A DNA stretch of 50,093 nucleotides, taken from Stenotrophomonas sp. HITSZ_GD (GTDB lineage Bacteria > Pseudomonadota > Gammaproteobacteria > Xanthomonadales > Xanthomonadaceae). The stretch is taken from assembly GCF_029543105.1 (NCBI RefSeq), contig NZ_JARQXB010000021.1:1-50093 (forward strand). The letters are read 5' to 3'. Made by a program: the position numbers and the translations under genes. The notes under the pieces are model-generated. The model saw only the letters and a program-made list of their open reading frames with translations, ran no database searches and was not told the origin of the DNA. Shown piece after piece: positions 30,800 through 40,262 of the stretch (the first letter of the stretch is position 1; the number at the start of each line of letters is the position of its first letter).

Positions 30800-31525
30800 A
30801 TGACCTTCTCCCGTCCCAGCGGCCGCACGGCCGACCAGCTGCGCCCGGTGCGCATCGAACGCGCCTTCACCCGCCACGCCGAGGGATCGGTGCTGGTGAG
30901 CTTCGGCGATACGCGCGTGCTGTGCACCGCCAGCGTGGACAACAAGGTGCCGCCGTTCCTGCGCGGCAAGGGCGAGGGCTGGGTCACCGCCGAATACGGC
31001 ATGCTGCCGCGCTCCACGCACACCCGCTCCGACCGCGAAGCCGCGCGCGGCAAGCAGGGCGGCCGCACGCTGGAGATCCAGCGCCTGATCGGTCGCGCGC
31101 TGCGCGCCTGCGTGGACCGTAACGCGCTGGGCGAGCGCACCATCACCCTGGACTGCGACGTGCTGCAGGCCGACGGCGGCACCCGCACCGCGGCGATCAC
31201 CGGCGCCTATGTCGCGCTGGCCGACGCCGTGTCCTGGCTGCAGAAGCGCGGGGAGATCAAGCGCCATCCGCTGGTGGGCGCGGTGGCCGCGGTCTCGGTG
31301 GGCGTGTACCGCGGCGTGCCGGTGCTGGACCTGGACTACGCCGAGGACAGCGACTGCGACACCGACATGAACGTGGTGATGAACGACGGCGGCGGCTTCA
31401 TCGAGCTGCAGGGCACCGCCGAGGGCCACGCCTTCCGCCGCGACGAACTGGACGCCCTGCTGGCGCTGGCCGAGAAGGGCGTGGGCGAACTGCTCGCCCT
31501 GCAACGCGAGGCCCTGCAGGGATGA
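30800..31525 (+). CDS. rph: Ribonuclease PH
   Basis: A 241-residue phosphorolytic 3'-5' exoribonuclease that trims tRNA 3' ends. It shows the family start [13 protein letters not shown], the [20 protein letters not shown] block and the conserved [15 protein letters not shown]-like region around residues 70-90. The ATG at 30800 is the family start; the frame is open well upstream in shadow sequence. Its stop overlaps the next ATG (ATGA), so rph, the VOC gene and rdgB form a coupled operon. Confidence 0.97.
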   Translation: MTFSRPSGRTADQLRPVRIERAFTRHAEGSVLVSFGDTRVLCTASVDNKVPPFLRGKGEGWVTAEYGMLPRSTHTRSDREAARGKQGGRTLEIQRLIGRALRACVDRNALGERTITLDCDVLQADGGTRTAAITGAYVALADAVSWLQKRGEIKRHPLVGAVAAVSVGVYRGVPVLDLDYAEDSDCDTDMNVVMNDGGGFIELQGTAEGHAFRRDELDALLALAEKGVGELLALQREALQG

Positions 31526-31914
31526 GCCAGCGCCTGGCCCTGGCCACCCTGGTCGTGCGCGACTACGACGAGGCGCTGGCGTGGTATCGCGACGTGCTCG
31601 GCTTCCGCGTGCTCACCGACCAGCCGCTGGGCGAAGGCAAGCGCTGGATCGTGGTGGCCCCGCGCAGCGAAGACCCCACCGGCCTGCTGCTCGCCCGCGC
31701 AGGCGACGAACACCAGGCCAGCCGCATCGGCGACCAGACCGGCGGGCGCGTCGGCTTCTTCCTGCATACCGACGACTTCTGGTACGACTACAAGGCCATG
31801 CGCGAGCGCGGCGTGGAATTCCTCGAAACCCCGCGCGAGGAGCCCTACGCCATCGTCGCGGTGTTCCGCGACCTGTACGGCAACACGTGGGACCTGCTGG
31901 AGCCCAAGCCATGA
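31522..31914 (+). CDS. VOC family protein (glyoxalase/bleomycin-resistance fold)
   Basis: A 130-residue single vicinal-oxygen-chelate domain with the typical two beta-alpha-beta-beta-beta halves: [22 protein letters not shown] at the start and [20 protein letters not shown] at the end. Substrate is unknown; the class includes lyases, dioxygenases and drug-binding proteins. It is translationally coupled to both rph and rdgB by four-base overlaps, suggesting a housekeeping role. Confidence 0.88.
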   Translation: MSQRLALATLVVRDYDEALAWYRDVLGFRVLTDQPLGEGKRWIVVAPRSEDPTGLLLARAGDEHQASRIGDQTGGRVGFFLHTDDFWYDYKAMRERGVEFLETPREEPYAIVAVFRDLYGNTWDLLEPKP

Positions 31915-32519
31915 GCCCTCCCGATACCCTCGTGCTGGCCAGTGGCAACACCGGCAAGCTGGAAGAACTGCGCGCCATGCTGGCCGGCCTGCCGCTGCGC
32001 ATCGTGGCGCAGGGCGAGCTGGGGGTGGAGGACGTGCCCGAAACCGGCCTGACGTTCGTCGAGAACGCGCTGATCAAGGCCCGCCACGCCAGCGCGGTCA
32101 CCGGCCTGCCGGCGCTGGCCGACGATTCGGGCCTGATCGTGGACGCACTCGGCGGCGCCCCCGGCCTGTACAGCGCGCGCTACGCCGGCAGCCCGACCAA
32201 CGCGGCCGCCAACAACGCCAAGCTGCTGGAAGCGATGCGCGAGGTGCCCGCCGGGCGTCGCGGCGCGCGCTTCTACGCGGTGATCGTGCTGCTGCGCCAC
32301 CCCGAGGACCCGCAGCCGCTGATCGCCGAAGGCAGTTGGGAAGGCGAAATCACCTTCGCCCCGCGCGGCGATGGCGGCTTCGGCTACAACCCGGTGTTCT
32401 TCGACCCGATGCACGGCCAGACCGCGGCGGAGATGGATGCCGCCACCAAGAACCGGCTCAGCCACCGCGCCCGCGCCCTGGAGACGCTGCGCGAGCGGCT
32501 GTTGCAGCTCACCGCCTGA
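31911..32519 (+). CDS. rdgB: Non-canonical purine NTP pyrophosphatase
   Basis: A 202-residue HAM1/RdgB pyrophosphatase that removes ITP, dITP and XTP from nucleotide pools. Family marks are LASGNTGKLEEL near residue 10, TFVENALIKARHA, the acidic LADDSGL block with the metal-binding aspartates, and GDGGFGYNPVFF. The ATG overlaps the VOC stop (ATGA). The rph-rdgB-hemW order is widespread in gammaproteobacteria. Confidence 0.97.
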   Translation: MSPPDTLVLASGNTGKLEELRAMLAGLPLRIVAQGELGVEDVPETGLTFVENALIKARHASAVTGLPALADDSGLIVDALGGAPGLYSARYAGSPTNAAANNAKLLEAMREVPAGRRGARFYAVIVLLRHPEDPQPLIAEGSWEGEITFAPRGDGGFGYNPVFFDPMHGQTAAEMDAATKNRLSHRARALETLRERLLQLTA

Positions 32520-32611
32520 ATCCCGCGGCGCGGCGGCCTTGCGTCCCGCGCCGGCGCCCGCATCCTGTTCTCCCGTCCGACGCCACGCGCGCGCGGCCTC
32601 ACATCGTGACC

Positions 32612-33766
32612 ATGCTCATTCCCCCGCCCCTGTCGCTGTACGTCCACCTGCCCTGGTGCGTGCGCAAATGCCCGTACTGCGACTTCAACTCGCATGCGGC
32701 CAAGGGCGCGTTGCCGTTCGAGGAATACGTGGACGCGCTGATCCGCGACCTCGACCACGACCTGCCGCTGGTGTGGGGGCGGGTGGTGAATTCGGTGTTC
32801 TTCGGCGGCGGCACGCCCAGCTTGTTCCCGCCGGAAGCCATCGACCGCTTCCTGCAGGCCGCCGGCGCGCGGCTGCGTTTCGCGCCGGGGCTGGAGATCA
32901 CGCTGGAGACCAATCCCGGCACCGCCGAACACGGCCGCTTCGACCGCTACCTGGCCGCGGGCGTGAACCGGCTGAGCTTCGGCATCCAGAGCTTCGATGA
33001 CGCCGCGCTGCAGCGGCTGGGCCGCATCCACGACAGCGCCGAGGCCGAGCGCGCGGTGAAGCTGGCGCAGGATGCCGGCTACGACAACATCAACCTGGAC
33101 CTGATGTACGCGCTGCCCGAGCAGACGCTGGCGCAGGCCGAGCACGACCTGCTGCGCGCCTTCGCGCTGCAGCCGACGCACGTGAGCCATTACCAGCTCA
33201 CCCTGGAGCCCAACACGGTGTTCCATGCGCGCCCGCCGCAGGGCATTCCCGACGACGACAGCGCCTGGGACATGCAGGAGCACTGCCAGCGGCTGCTCGC
33301 CGAGGCCGGCTACGCGCACTACGAGGTGAGCGCCTATGCGCGCGCGGATCGCCAGTGCGCGCACAACCTCAACTACTGGCGCTTCGGCGATTACCTGGGC
33401 ATCGGCGCCGGCGCGCACGGCAAGATCACCTCCGGCGCCGAGCAGCACGTGCTGCGCCGCTGGAAGCACAAGCATCCGCAGACCTACCTGGCGCAGGCCG
33501 GCGGCGCGGCGGCGATCGGCGGCGACGAGGTCGTGCCGCGCGAGCGCCTGCCGTTCGAGTACATGCTCAACCTGCTGCGCCTGCACGAAGGTTTTGCCGT
33601 CGCCGATTTCACCGCGCGCACCGGCCTGGCCGGAGAGGTGCTCGCCACGCCACTGGCGCAGGCGCGTGAACGCGGCTGGCTGGAGGAGACGGCCGCCGGC
33701 CGCTGGCGGCCGACCGAGCTGGGCCGCCGCTTCACCAACGACGTGATCGAACTGTTCCTCGACTGA
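32612..33766 (+). CDS. hemW: Radical SAM heme chaperone HemW
   Basis: A 384-residue radical SAM protein. The [4Fe-4S] motif is C16-V-R-K-C20-P-Y-C23 followed by DF; CxxxCxxCxF marks HemW rather than the coproporphyrinogen oxidase HemN, which has CxxxCxxCxC. The FFGGGTPSLF motif for SAM binding follows near residue 70. HemW inserts heme into respiratory proteins. I use the ATG at 32612; a GTG two codons earlier is an alternative. It is 92 bases after rdgB on the same strand. Confidence 0.95.
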   Translation: MLIPPPLSLYVHLPWCVRKCPYCDFNSHAAKGALPFEEYVDALIRDLDHDLPLVWGRVVNSVFFGGGTPSLFPPEAIDRFLQAAGARLRFAPGLEITLETNPGTAEHGRFDRYLAAGVNRLSFGIQSFDDAALQRLGRIHDSAEAERAVKLAQDAGYDNINLDLMYALPEQTLAQAEHDLLRAFALQPTHVSHYQLTLEPNTVFHARPPQGIPDDDSAWDMQEHCQRLLAEAGYAHYEVSAYARADRQCAHNLNYWRFGDYLGIGAGAHGKITSGAEQHVLRRWKHKHPQTYLAQAGGAAAIGGDEVVPRERLPFEYMLNLLRLHEGFAVADFTARTGLAGEVLATPLAQARERGWLEETAAGRWRPTELGRRFTNDVIELFLD

Positions 33767-33864
33767 GGCCTGCCGTCCGTCGGCCAGGCGGGCGCTTTCC
33801 ATGGCCGCCCCGGCAAAAACGTGATACATAGCGCGTTCTCGGGGGGAGAACAGCGCTGCTACGG

Positions 33865-36288
33865 ATGGTTACGTCCGCTTCTTCGTCGTCCACGCATGTC
33901 CACGGCCCGCTGGCCCAGGCGCCGGTGTCGGCGCGCGCGCGCCGCCTGCTGGAGGCGCTCTACACGCAGTACGCGCAGGGGCTGGCCGACCCGCTCAAGC
34001 TGACGCTGGTCACGCTCGAACGTGAGCTGTTCAGCCACGCCGAGCGCGCGCGCAACAGCCAGATCCAAGCCGATCTGTACGCGGAAATGCAACGCCTGCG
34101 CGAACGCGGCGAGCGTTTCGCGCCGCGCTTTCTCGAAGCGCTGCAGCAGGAGCTGGCCTCGCTGTGCGAACCGCGCCGCAGCAGCGCGCCTTCGCAAGAT
34201 ACCGGCAACAGCCAGGCCTTCCATGCGCTGACGCTGGTCGAGGACACCGAGATCGACCGCGACATCGTGCTCAACGAGATCGCCCGGCGCGAAGCCTCGC
34301 GCTGCAACACCCAGCTGCAACTGCTCGGCCAGCGCTTCGGCGTGCTGGCCGCCGCGCCCGCGTTCGAACCCGAACACGTGCCGCTGGGCCCGCATGCGGC
34401 CTGCCGCGTGCTGCGCGAGGCGGGCGACGTGCTCGGCCTGGCGCTGGATACCCAGCTCATGCTGTACCGCGTGTTCGAACGCCAGGGGCTGGAGCGCTAC
34501 CTGGAGCTGATCGAGCGCGCCAATATCCTGCTGGCGCACGAAGGCGTGCTGCCCGGCCTGGTCTATCTGCCCTACCTCGCCAAGCCCAATGCGCCGCGAC
34601 GTGGCGCACGACCGCCCGGCCAGGAACGCGGCGCCGACACCGCGGCGGCGCCAGCGCAGGCCGCCCAGGCCGGCACGCCCGGCCGCGGCGGCCAGGCACA
34701 CGCGCAGCGCCCGCTCACCAGTTGGAGCGGCCAGGCGCCGCAGGCGGCCTGGGGCTCGGCGATGCTCGGCGACGGCCGTGCCGACGTGCTGCCGGCGGCC
34801 GGGGGCCACCTCGCCGATCCCGGCCAGGGCAGCGCCAACGACGACCGCTTCGCACCCGCGCTGACCGCGCTGCACGACATGCTCGGCAGCGCGCGCCAGC
34901 AGCCCGGTTTCACGCAGGCCGGCAGCAAGCCCGGCGTCGCGCGCCCGAGCAGCGCCGGCGTGCCGGTGCAGGCCCAGGCACTGCACCAGACCCTCGGCAC
35001 GTTGCAGTCGCGCACCCCCGTGGGCGAAGGCGCCGCGCACGGCCCGCGCAGCATCGCCGACGTGCAGCAGGAGCTGTTGCGCATGCTGCGCGCCGAGCAC
35101 GGGCCGCAGGCGGGCCTCTCGGCGCAGGACACCGACACCTTCGACCTGCTCGGCCTGCTCTACAACGAGATCGACCGCGAGGTCCGCGGCGGCACCTCCG
35201 CCGCCGAGCTGCTGGTCCGCCTGCAGGTGCCGGTGGTGCGTGCCGCGCTGCAGGACCGCGCGTTCTTCGTGCGCGACCAGCATCCCGCGCGCGAGTTGCT
35301 CAACGCGGTGGCCGAATCCGGCGCCACCTGGCTGGCCGAAGACGACACCGACCCGCAGCTGCTGCTCAAGCTCGGCAGCGCGGTGGACAAGGTCGTCACC
35401 GAATACCAGGGCGACGAGGCGGTGTTTGAGGCCGCCAACCAGGAAATCCAGACCCATTACCGCGCCCAGGCGCGCAAGGCCGAAGTGGCCGAGCGCCGCC
35501 ATGTGGAGGCCGCGCGCGGCAAGGAACGCCTGGAGATGGCCAAGCGCCTGGCCGGCGACAGCATCGAGCACGTGTGCGCCGAACGCGCGCCGCCCAAGTT
35601 CGTGCAGACGCTGCTCAAACAGGCGTGGAGCGACGTGCTCACGCTGACCCTGCTGCGCCAGGGCGAGCAATCGGAGGAATGGGCCGAGCGCCAGCAGGCG
35701 ACCGACCGCATCGCCGAAGTCACCTGCCAGCCCGCCGGCGGGCCGCCGGATATCGCCCTGGGCGGCGAGGTCGAGAGCGCGCTGCTGCAGGTGGGCTACC
35801 ACCGCGACGAGGCCGGGGCGATCGCGCGCCGGCTGTCCACGCCCGGCGGCGAGGACGATGTCACCTCGCGTACCGAGCTGACCGCCAAGCTGAAGGCGCG
35901 CAGCCGCCTGGGCGAAGGCGAAGGCGAGGCCGCCCGCAAGCCGGCGCCGCCGACGCGTTCGGCGAGCGAGGAAAGCCATTACCGCGCGCTGCGCACGCTG
36001 CCGTTCGGCACGTGGTTCGAGTTCGTCACCAACCAGCAGGGCGACGTGCGCCGCCAGCGCCTGTCCTGGTACAGCCTGATCACCGACAACGCGCTGTTCG
36101 TCAACCCGCGCGGGCAGAAGATCGGCGAGCAATCGCTGGATTCGCTGGCCCGGCTGATGGCGTCCGGACAGGCACGTATCGTCACCGAGGAAAAGGGGCG
36201 GCTGATCGACCGCGCGTGGCAGGCCACCGTGCGCGCGCTGCGCTCGCTGACCGGCGGCGGCCGCGCCGCGCAGGAGCAACCGGCATGA
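33865..36288 (+). CDS. DUF1631 domain-containing protein
   Basis: An 807-residue soluble protein of the DUF1631 family, which occurs in gamma- and betaproteobacteria and has no established function; old names such as thymidine phosphorylase are mis-annotations. It is largely helical, with a low-complexity Ala/Gly/Pro/Gln linker at about 245-300. The C-terminal 90 residues (about 710-790) are beta-rich, with the pattern RRQRLSW...LFVNPRG recalling a degenerate PilZ barrel. The final ATGA overlaps the next gene, a true PilZ protein, so the two are coupled and probably act together in c-di-GMP signalling. The start is uncertain: the nearest purine-rich site is about 20 bases upstream, just after a small GTTCTC/GAGAAC hairpin. 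Confidence 0.85.
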   Translation: MVTSASSSSTHVHGPLAQAPVSARARRLLEALYTQYAQGLADPLKLTLVTLERELFSHAERARNSQIQADLYAEMQRLRERGERFAPRFLEALQQELASLCEPRRSSAPSQDTGNSQAFHALTLVEDTEIDRDIVLNEIARREASRCNTQLQLLGQRFGVLAAAPAFEPEHVPLGPHAACRVLREAGDVLGLALDTQLMLYRVFERQGLERYLELIERANILLAHEGVLPGLVYLPYLAKPNAPRRGARPPGQERGADTAAAPAQAAQAGTPGRGGQAHAQRPLTSWSGQAPQAAWGSAMLGDGRADVLPAAGGHLADPGQGSANDDRFAPALTALHDMLGSARQQPGFTQAGSKPGVARPSSAGVPVQAQALHQTLGTLQSRTPVGEGAAHGPRSIADVQQELLRMLRAEHGPQAGLSAQDTDTFDLLGLLYNEIDREVRGGTSAAELLVRLQVPVVRAALQDRAFFVRDQHPARELLNAVAESGATWLAEDDTDPQLLLKLGSAVDKVVTEYQGDEAVFEAANQEIQTHYRAQARKAEVAERRHVEAARGKERLEMAKRLAGDSIEHVCAERAPPKFVQTLLKQAWSDVLTLTLLRQGEQSEEWAERQQATDRIAEVTCQPAGGPPDIALGGEVESALLQVGYHRDEAGAIARRLSTPGGEDDVTSRTELTAKLKARSRLGEGEGEAARKPAPPTRSASEESHYRALRTLPFGTWFEFVTNQQGDVRRQRLSWYSLITDNALFVNPRGQKIGEQSLDSLARLMASGQARIVTEEKGRLIDRAWQATVRALRSLTGGGRAAQEQPA

Positions 36289-36626
36289 TCCACGAAGCCC
36301 GCCGCAGTCCGCGCCGCCAGCCGACGGCCAGCATCACCGTCACCGACCACATGGCCGAAGGCAGCATCGGCCGCCTGGGCAACGTGTCCGAAAGCGGCAT
36401 GCTGCTGCTCGCCTCGGCACCGCTGACCGAGGACGCGCTCTACCAGCTGGGCTTCACCCTGCCCGACCGGCAGGGTCGCGAACACCCCATCGACGTGGGC
36501 GTGCACCTGCTGTGGCTGGAGCAGGCCCACGCCCCGGGACAGCACTGGGCCGGCTTCCGCTTCCTGACCATCAGCGACGAGCATCGCGAACGCCTGCGCG
36601 ACTGGGTGGCCGAAGCGCAAGTCTGA
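36285..36626 (+). CDS. PilZ domain protein (c-di-GMP receptor)
   Basis: A 113-residue stand-alone PilZ domain. The RxxxR motif of the c-di-GMP-binding switch is RRSPRR at residues 6-11, and NVSESG at 33-38 fits (D/N)xSxxG, so both ligand motifs are intact. It differs from the pilus protein PilZ proper, which lacks these residues. The ATG overlaps the stop of the DUF1631 gene (ATGA). Role inferred: sensing c-di-GMP together with its partner, possibly for motility or surface behaviour. Confidence 0.88.
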   Translation: MIHEARRSPRRQPTASITVTDHMAEGSIGRLGNVSESGMLLLASAPLTEDALYQLGFTLPDRQGREHPIDVGVHLLWLEQAHAPGQHWAGFRFLTISDEHRERLRDWVAEAQV

Positions 36627-36701
36627 GCGGGCGACCGCGGCTGCGGAGGTTTTGCGGCAAAATCGCGCCTTGCACTCCGCAATGCCGATCGAGCCACCGC
36701 C

Positions 36702-38063
36702 ATGCCCCTGCAGGATCCCGCTTCCCTCTACGCCACCCACCTGGCCGTACTCAAGCAGCGCGCCGACGAAGCGCTGGCGCGCGGCGGTTTCGACCACTTG
36801 GTGATCCCCAGCGGCACCCTGCACTACCAACTGTTCGACGACCGCGACTACCCCTACGCGGTCAACCCGCAGTTCAAGGCGTGGCTGCCGCTGACCCAGG
36901 TGCCCAACAGCTGGCTGGTCTACACGCCGGGCCGGCGCCCGCAGGTGATCTTCCACCAGCCGTTCGACTACTGGCACGTGGTACCGGCCGCGCCCAGCGG
37001 CTGGTGGGTGGAACACTGCGACATCCACATCATCCGCCAGCCGCAGGAGGCGCTGGCGCTGCTGCCCAAGCCGGCCGCGCGCTGCGCCATCCTCGGCGAA
37101 ACGCAAAGCACGCTGGGCGAGTACGCGCCCAACAATCCGCCGGCCGTGGTCGACTACCTGGAATACCACCGCGCCTACAAGACGCCCTACGAACTGGCGC
37201 TGATGCGCCAGGCGCAGCACCTGGCGGTGCGCGGCCACCGCGCCGCCGAAGCGGCTTTCCGCGAGGGCCGCGACGAATTCGCCATACACATGGCCTATTG
37301 CAGCGCGGTGGGCCAGGACGCCAACGACCTGCCCTACGGCAACATCGTGGCCGTCAACGAACACGGCGCGGTGCTGCACTACACGCAGCTGGACCGTGCC
37401 CCGGCCGATGCCCCGCGCAGCTTCCTGATCGACGCGGGCGCGTCGGCGGCGGGCTATGCCAGCGACATCACCCGCAGCTACGCGGCCGATCCCGGCAGCG
37501 AGTTCCAGGCGATGATCGAGGCGGTGGACCGCGCGCAGGTCGCGATGGGCCAGGGCGTGCGCAACGGCGTGGACTACAAGCAGCTGCACGTGGACGCGCA
37601 TCTGTCGCTGATGGGCATCCTCAAGGACTTCGGCGTGCTGAAGGTGTCGCCGGAAGCGGCGCTGGCCACCGGCGTGAGCGCGGCATTCTTCCCGCACGGC
37701 CTGGGCCATCTGATCGGCCTGCAGGTGCACGACGTGGCCGGCTTCGCCGCCAGCGACCGCGGCGGTCGCATCGAGCGCCCCGCCGGCCACCCCTACCTGC
37801 GCATGACCCGCGTGCTGGCGCCGGGCATGGTGGTGACCATCGAGCCGGGCGTGTACTTCATCGACATGCTGCTGGACGACGTGAAGAAGAACGGCCACGC
37901 CGACAGCGTGGACTGGGACCGCGTGGCACAGTTCCGCCCGTACGGCGGCATCCGCATCGAGGACGAGGTGGTGTGCACCGAGGGCGAGCCGGAGAACCTG
38001 ACGCGCCCGGTGTTCGCGGCGGCGGAAGAAGAAGCGCGCGACCTGAAGTTCGTGGCGCACTAG
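36702..38063 (+). CDS. pepQ: Xaa-Pro dipeptidase
   Basis: A 453-residue proline dipeptidase of peptidase family M24B, splitting dipeptides with C-terminal proline. The pita-bread metal ligands are seen in LIDAGASAAGYASDITRSY (two Asp), FFPHGLGHLIGLQVHD (His), VTIEPGVYF (Glu) and GIRIEDEVV (Glu). The N-terminal half is the creatinase-like domain. Length agrees with gammaproteobacterial PepQ (about 440). It is convergent with pepP, with a palindromic hairpin between. Confidence 0.93.
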   Translation: MPLQDPASLYATHLAVLKQRADEALARGGFDHLVIPSGTLHYQLFDDRDYPYAVNPQFKAWLPLTQVPNSWLVYTPGRRPQVIFHQPFDYWHVVPAAPSGWWVEHCDIHIIRQPQEALALLPKPAARCAILGETQSTLGEYAPNNPPAVVDYLEYHRAYKTPYELALMRQAQHLAVRGHRAAEAAFREGRDEFAIHMAYCSAVGQDANDLPYGNIVAVNEHGAVLHYTQLDRAPADAPRSFLIDAGASAAGYASDITRSYAADPGSEFQAMIEAVDRAQVAMGQGVRNGVDYKQLHVDAHLSLMGILKDFGVLKVSPEAALATGVSAAFFPHGLGHLIGLQVHDVAGFAASDRGGRIERPAGHPYLRMTRVLAPGMVVTIEPGVYFIDMLLDDVKKNGHADSVDWDRVAQFRPYGGIRIEDEVVCTEGEPENLTRPVFAAAEEEARDLKFVAH

Positions 38064-38086
38064 CCCGCTTGCGGAGTGCGCCGGAA

Positions 38087-38109
38087 GCGAAGCCGCTTCG
38101 CGGCTTCGC
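38087..38109. repeat. Palindromic hairpin between pepQ and pepP
   Basis: GCGAAGCCGC (38087-38096) and GCGGCTTCGC (38100-38109) pair perfectly around a TTC loop. It lies between two convergent genes and could act as a bidirectional terminator, although neither side has a clear T-run. It could equally be a member of the genome's short palindromic repeats. Confidence 0.6.
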
Positions 38110-38205
38110 TCCCGAAGTTTGCTGCGAAAACCTTGGGGCCCATCCGCCCGCCTTGCCGGTCCCCGCGGCGATCGCCGCGCCCCCTCACGAAGAGGCTTTG
38201 CGCTA

Positions 38206-39561
38206 TCAGATGAGCGGGGGGCTGGTGGGGTCTTGTTTCGCGGTGGCCATGAAGGCTTCGATTTCGTCGGCGCTGCGTTCCAGTTCGCCCGTCAGTACCT
38301 GATGGCCTTCGGCGGTGATCAGCACATCGTCCTCGGTGCGGATGCCGATGCCGCGCCACTTCGCCTCCACCGTGTCGTCGTCCGGGGCGACATACAGGCC
38401 CGGCTCCAGGGTGAACACCATGCCGGGTTCGAGCAGTCGCGATTCGCCGCCCAGGCGATATTCGCCCACGTCATGCACGTCCAGGCCGAGCCAGTGGCCG
38501 GTCTTGTGCCGGTAGAAACGCCGGTACAGGCCTTCGTCGATGTTGGTCTGCAACTTGCCCTTCAACAGGCCGAGCCGCAGCAAGCCTTCGGTCAGCACTT
38601 CCACCGCCGCCAGGTGCCCGGCTTCGTAGGCCACCCCGGGGCGCGCCTGCGCCAGCGCGGCGGCCTGCGCATGCCCGACCAGGTCGTGCAGCGCGCGCTG
38701 CTCGCGGGTGAAGCGCCCGTTGACCGGGAAGGTGCGGGTGATGTCGCTGGCATAGCCGCGGTACTCGGCGCCGGCATCGATCAACACCAGGTCGCCGTCG
38801 CGGCTGCGCGCGCTGTTGTCGCGGTAATGCAGCACGCAGGCGTTCGCGCCGGCGCCCACGATGGTGCCGTACGCCGGCCAGGCATCGCCGGCGCGGAACT
38901 CGCGTTCGACATCCGCCTGCAGTTCGTACTCGTGGATGCCGGGCCGCGCGGCGCGCATCGCGGCACGGTGGGCACGCACGCTCAGGTCGGCCGCGCGCTG
39001 CATCAGCGCGATCTCGTCGCGCGACTTGAACAGGCGCTGCTCATGCAGCAGGTGGCCCAGCTCCAGGAACTCGTGCGGCGGCTGCGCGCCGTAGCGCACC
39101 TGCGAACGCACGCGGTTCACCCAGCCGATCAGCTTGAGGTCGAAATCGGCGTCGCGCCCGAAGTGGTAGTACACGCGCGAGCGGCCTTCGAGCAGGCCGG
39201 GCAGGATGTCATCGAGGTCTTCGATCGGGTACGCATCGTCCATGCCGTAGTCGTCCACGGCGCCTTCCTGCCCGGCACGGGGACCATCCCAGGCTTCGCG
39301 CTCGGCGTCGCGCTCGCGGCAGAACAGGATCACCTCGCCATGGCGGCGGCCGGGAATCAGCACCAGCACCGCGTCGGGCTCGGGAAAACCGCACAGGTAC
39401 CAGAAATCCGAATCCTGCCGGTACGGGTAGTGCGTATCGTGGCTGCGCACGCGCTCGGGCGCGGCCGGCAGCACGAGGATCGCCTGGTCGCCGGCCATCT
39501 GCATCAGCTGGCGGCGGCGGCGCGCGTACTCGGCGGCGCTGATCCCGGTCAGGCGCTTCAT
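38206..39561 (-). CDS. pepP: Xaa-Pro aminopeptidase
   Basis: A 451-residue aminopeptidase P (family M24B) releasing N-terminal residues next to proline. It has the AMP N-terminal domain (about 1-135, beginning GISAAEYARRRRQLM) and a catalytic domain with LIDAGAEYRGYASDITRTF, HKTGHWLGLDVHD, FTLEPGLY and GIRTEDDVLIT carrying the five metal ligands. GAAGGG stands seven bases before the ATG. It follows the UPF0149 gene by 10 bases in the same direction, as the ygfB-pepP pair does in E. coli. Confidence 0.95.
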   Translation of the reverse strand: MKRLTGISAAEYARRRRQLMQMAGDQAILVLPAAPERVRSHDTHYPYRQDSDFWYLCGFPEPDAVLVLIPGRRHGEVILFCRERDAEREAWDGPRAGQEGAVDDYGMDDAYPIEDLDDILPGLLEGRSRVYYHFGRDADFDLKLIGWVNRVRSQVRYGAQPPHEFLELGHLLHEQRLFKSRDEIALMQRAADLSVRAHRAAMRAARPGIHEYELQADVEREFRAGDAWPAYGTIVGAGANACVLHYRDNSARSRDGDLVLIDAGAEYRGYASDITRTFPVNGRFTREQRALHDLVGHAQAAALAQARPGVAYEAGHLAAVEVLTEGLLRLGLLKGKLQTNIDEGLYRRFYRHKTGHWLGLDVHDVGEYRLGGESRLLEPGMVFTLEPGLYVAPDDDTVEAKWRGIGIRTEDDVLITAEGHQVLTGELERSADEIEAFMATAKQDPTSPPLI

Positions 39562-39571
39562 GCGGCGCCCT

Positions 39572-40117
39572 TCAGTTCAGGCGTTGGCGGTAGCGCGGCC
39601 CGAGCACGCAATCGCCATGCAGCAGCAAGGCCGCCACGCGCACGAATTCCTCGATCTCCGCCAGCGCGCTTTCATCCTCGTCGGCGCTGTCGAAGTCGCT
39701 GCTGGAGGCCTGCGCCAGGCGCGCCAGGTCCTGTAGCGCCTCCTCGCCTTCTTCCGACAACTGCGGGCGGGTGCGTGCCGCCAGCCCGAATCCGCCCAGG
39801 AAGGCACGGCACCATTCGAACAGCGCATCGGCGCGCGCGGCCAGCGGCGCGCCGTCCTCGGCCAGCAGCAACTCGAAGGCGAAGTCGCGATCGCCCAGCT
39901 CGCGCGCGCTCACCGTGCGCAGCTGGTCCAGCGCGCCGCCGGGTGCCGGCGCGGGCAGGCTGTCGTCGGCCAGCACGCGGGCCGGCCAGGCGGGCACGTC
40001 CTCGCCCCCGGCGGCCAGCCAGCCGCACAGGCCACCGTGCAGCTCGGCCGCACTGGCGGCCAGGCCCAGTCGCTGGCTCTCTTCCTGGACCGCCAGGACG
40101 TCCGGCAATTCGCTCAT
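39572..40117 (-). CDS. UPF0149 family protein (YgfB-like)
   Basis: A 181-residue all-helical acidic protein of the UPF0149/YgfB family, encoded directly upstream of pepP as in E. coli and Pseudomonas. Family blocks are [13 protein letters not shown] near residue 27, the [12 protein letters not shown] segment and the C-terminal LALLLHG-like stretch. In Pseudomonas a YgfB protein affects antibiotic-resistance gene expression; its role here is unknown. The ATG at 40117 lacks a clear ribosome site. Confidence 0.88.
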   Translation of the reverse strand: MSELPDVLAVQEESQRLGLAASAAELHGGLCGWLAAGGEDVPAWPARVLADDSLPAPAPGGALDQLRTVSARELGDRDFAFELLLAEDGAPLAARADALFEWCRAFLGGFGLAARTRPQLSEEGEEALQDLARLAQASSSDFDSADEDESALAEIEEFVRVAALLLHGDCVLGPRYRQRLN

Positions 40118-40262
40118 CTGTTTCGGTTTCCGCACACGTGGGGCATGCCGAGGCCGCGCAGCATGCGACATCGGGTGTCCAAGTGTAGCAATCCGGTGGG
40201 ATTGTCTTGTCGGTTCGCGCCGCGCGGGCGACACTCGCGCATCACCCGTCGCACTGCCTTCC

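Noticed and set aside
27277-31122. A 1281-codon open frame on the plus strand.
   Set aside because: It lies opposite spoT, rpoZ, gmk and yicC and then enters rph out of frame; its translation is Arg/His/Gln-rich without domains, as expected of high-GC antisense frames.
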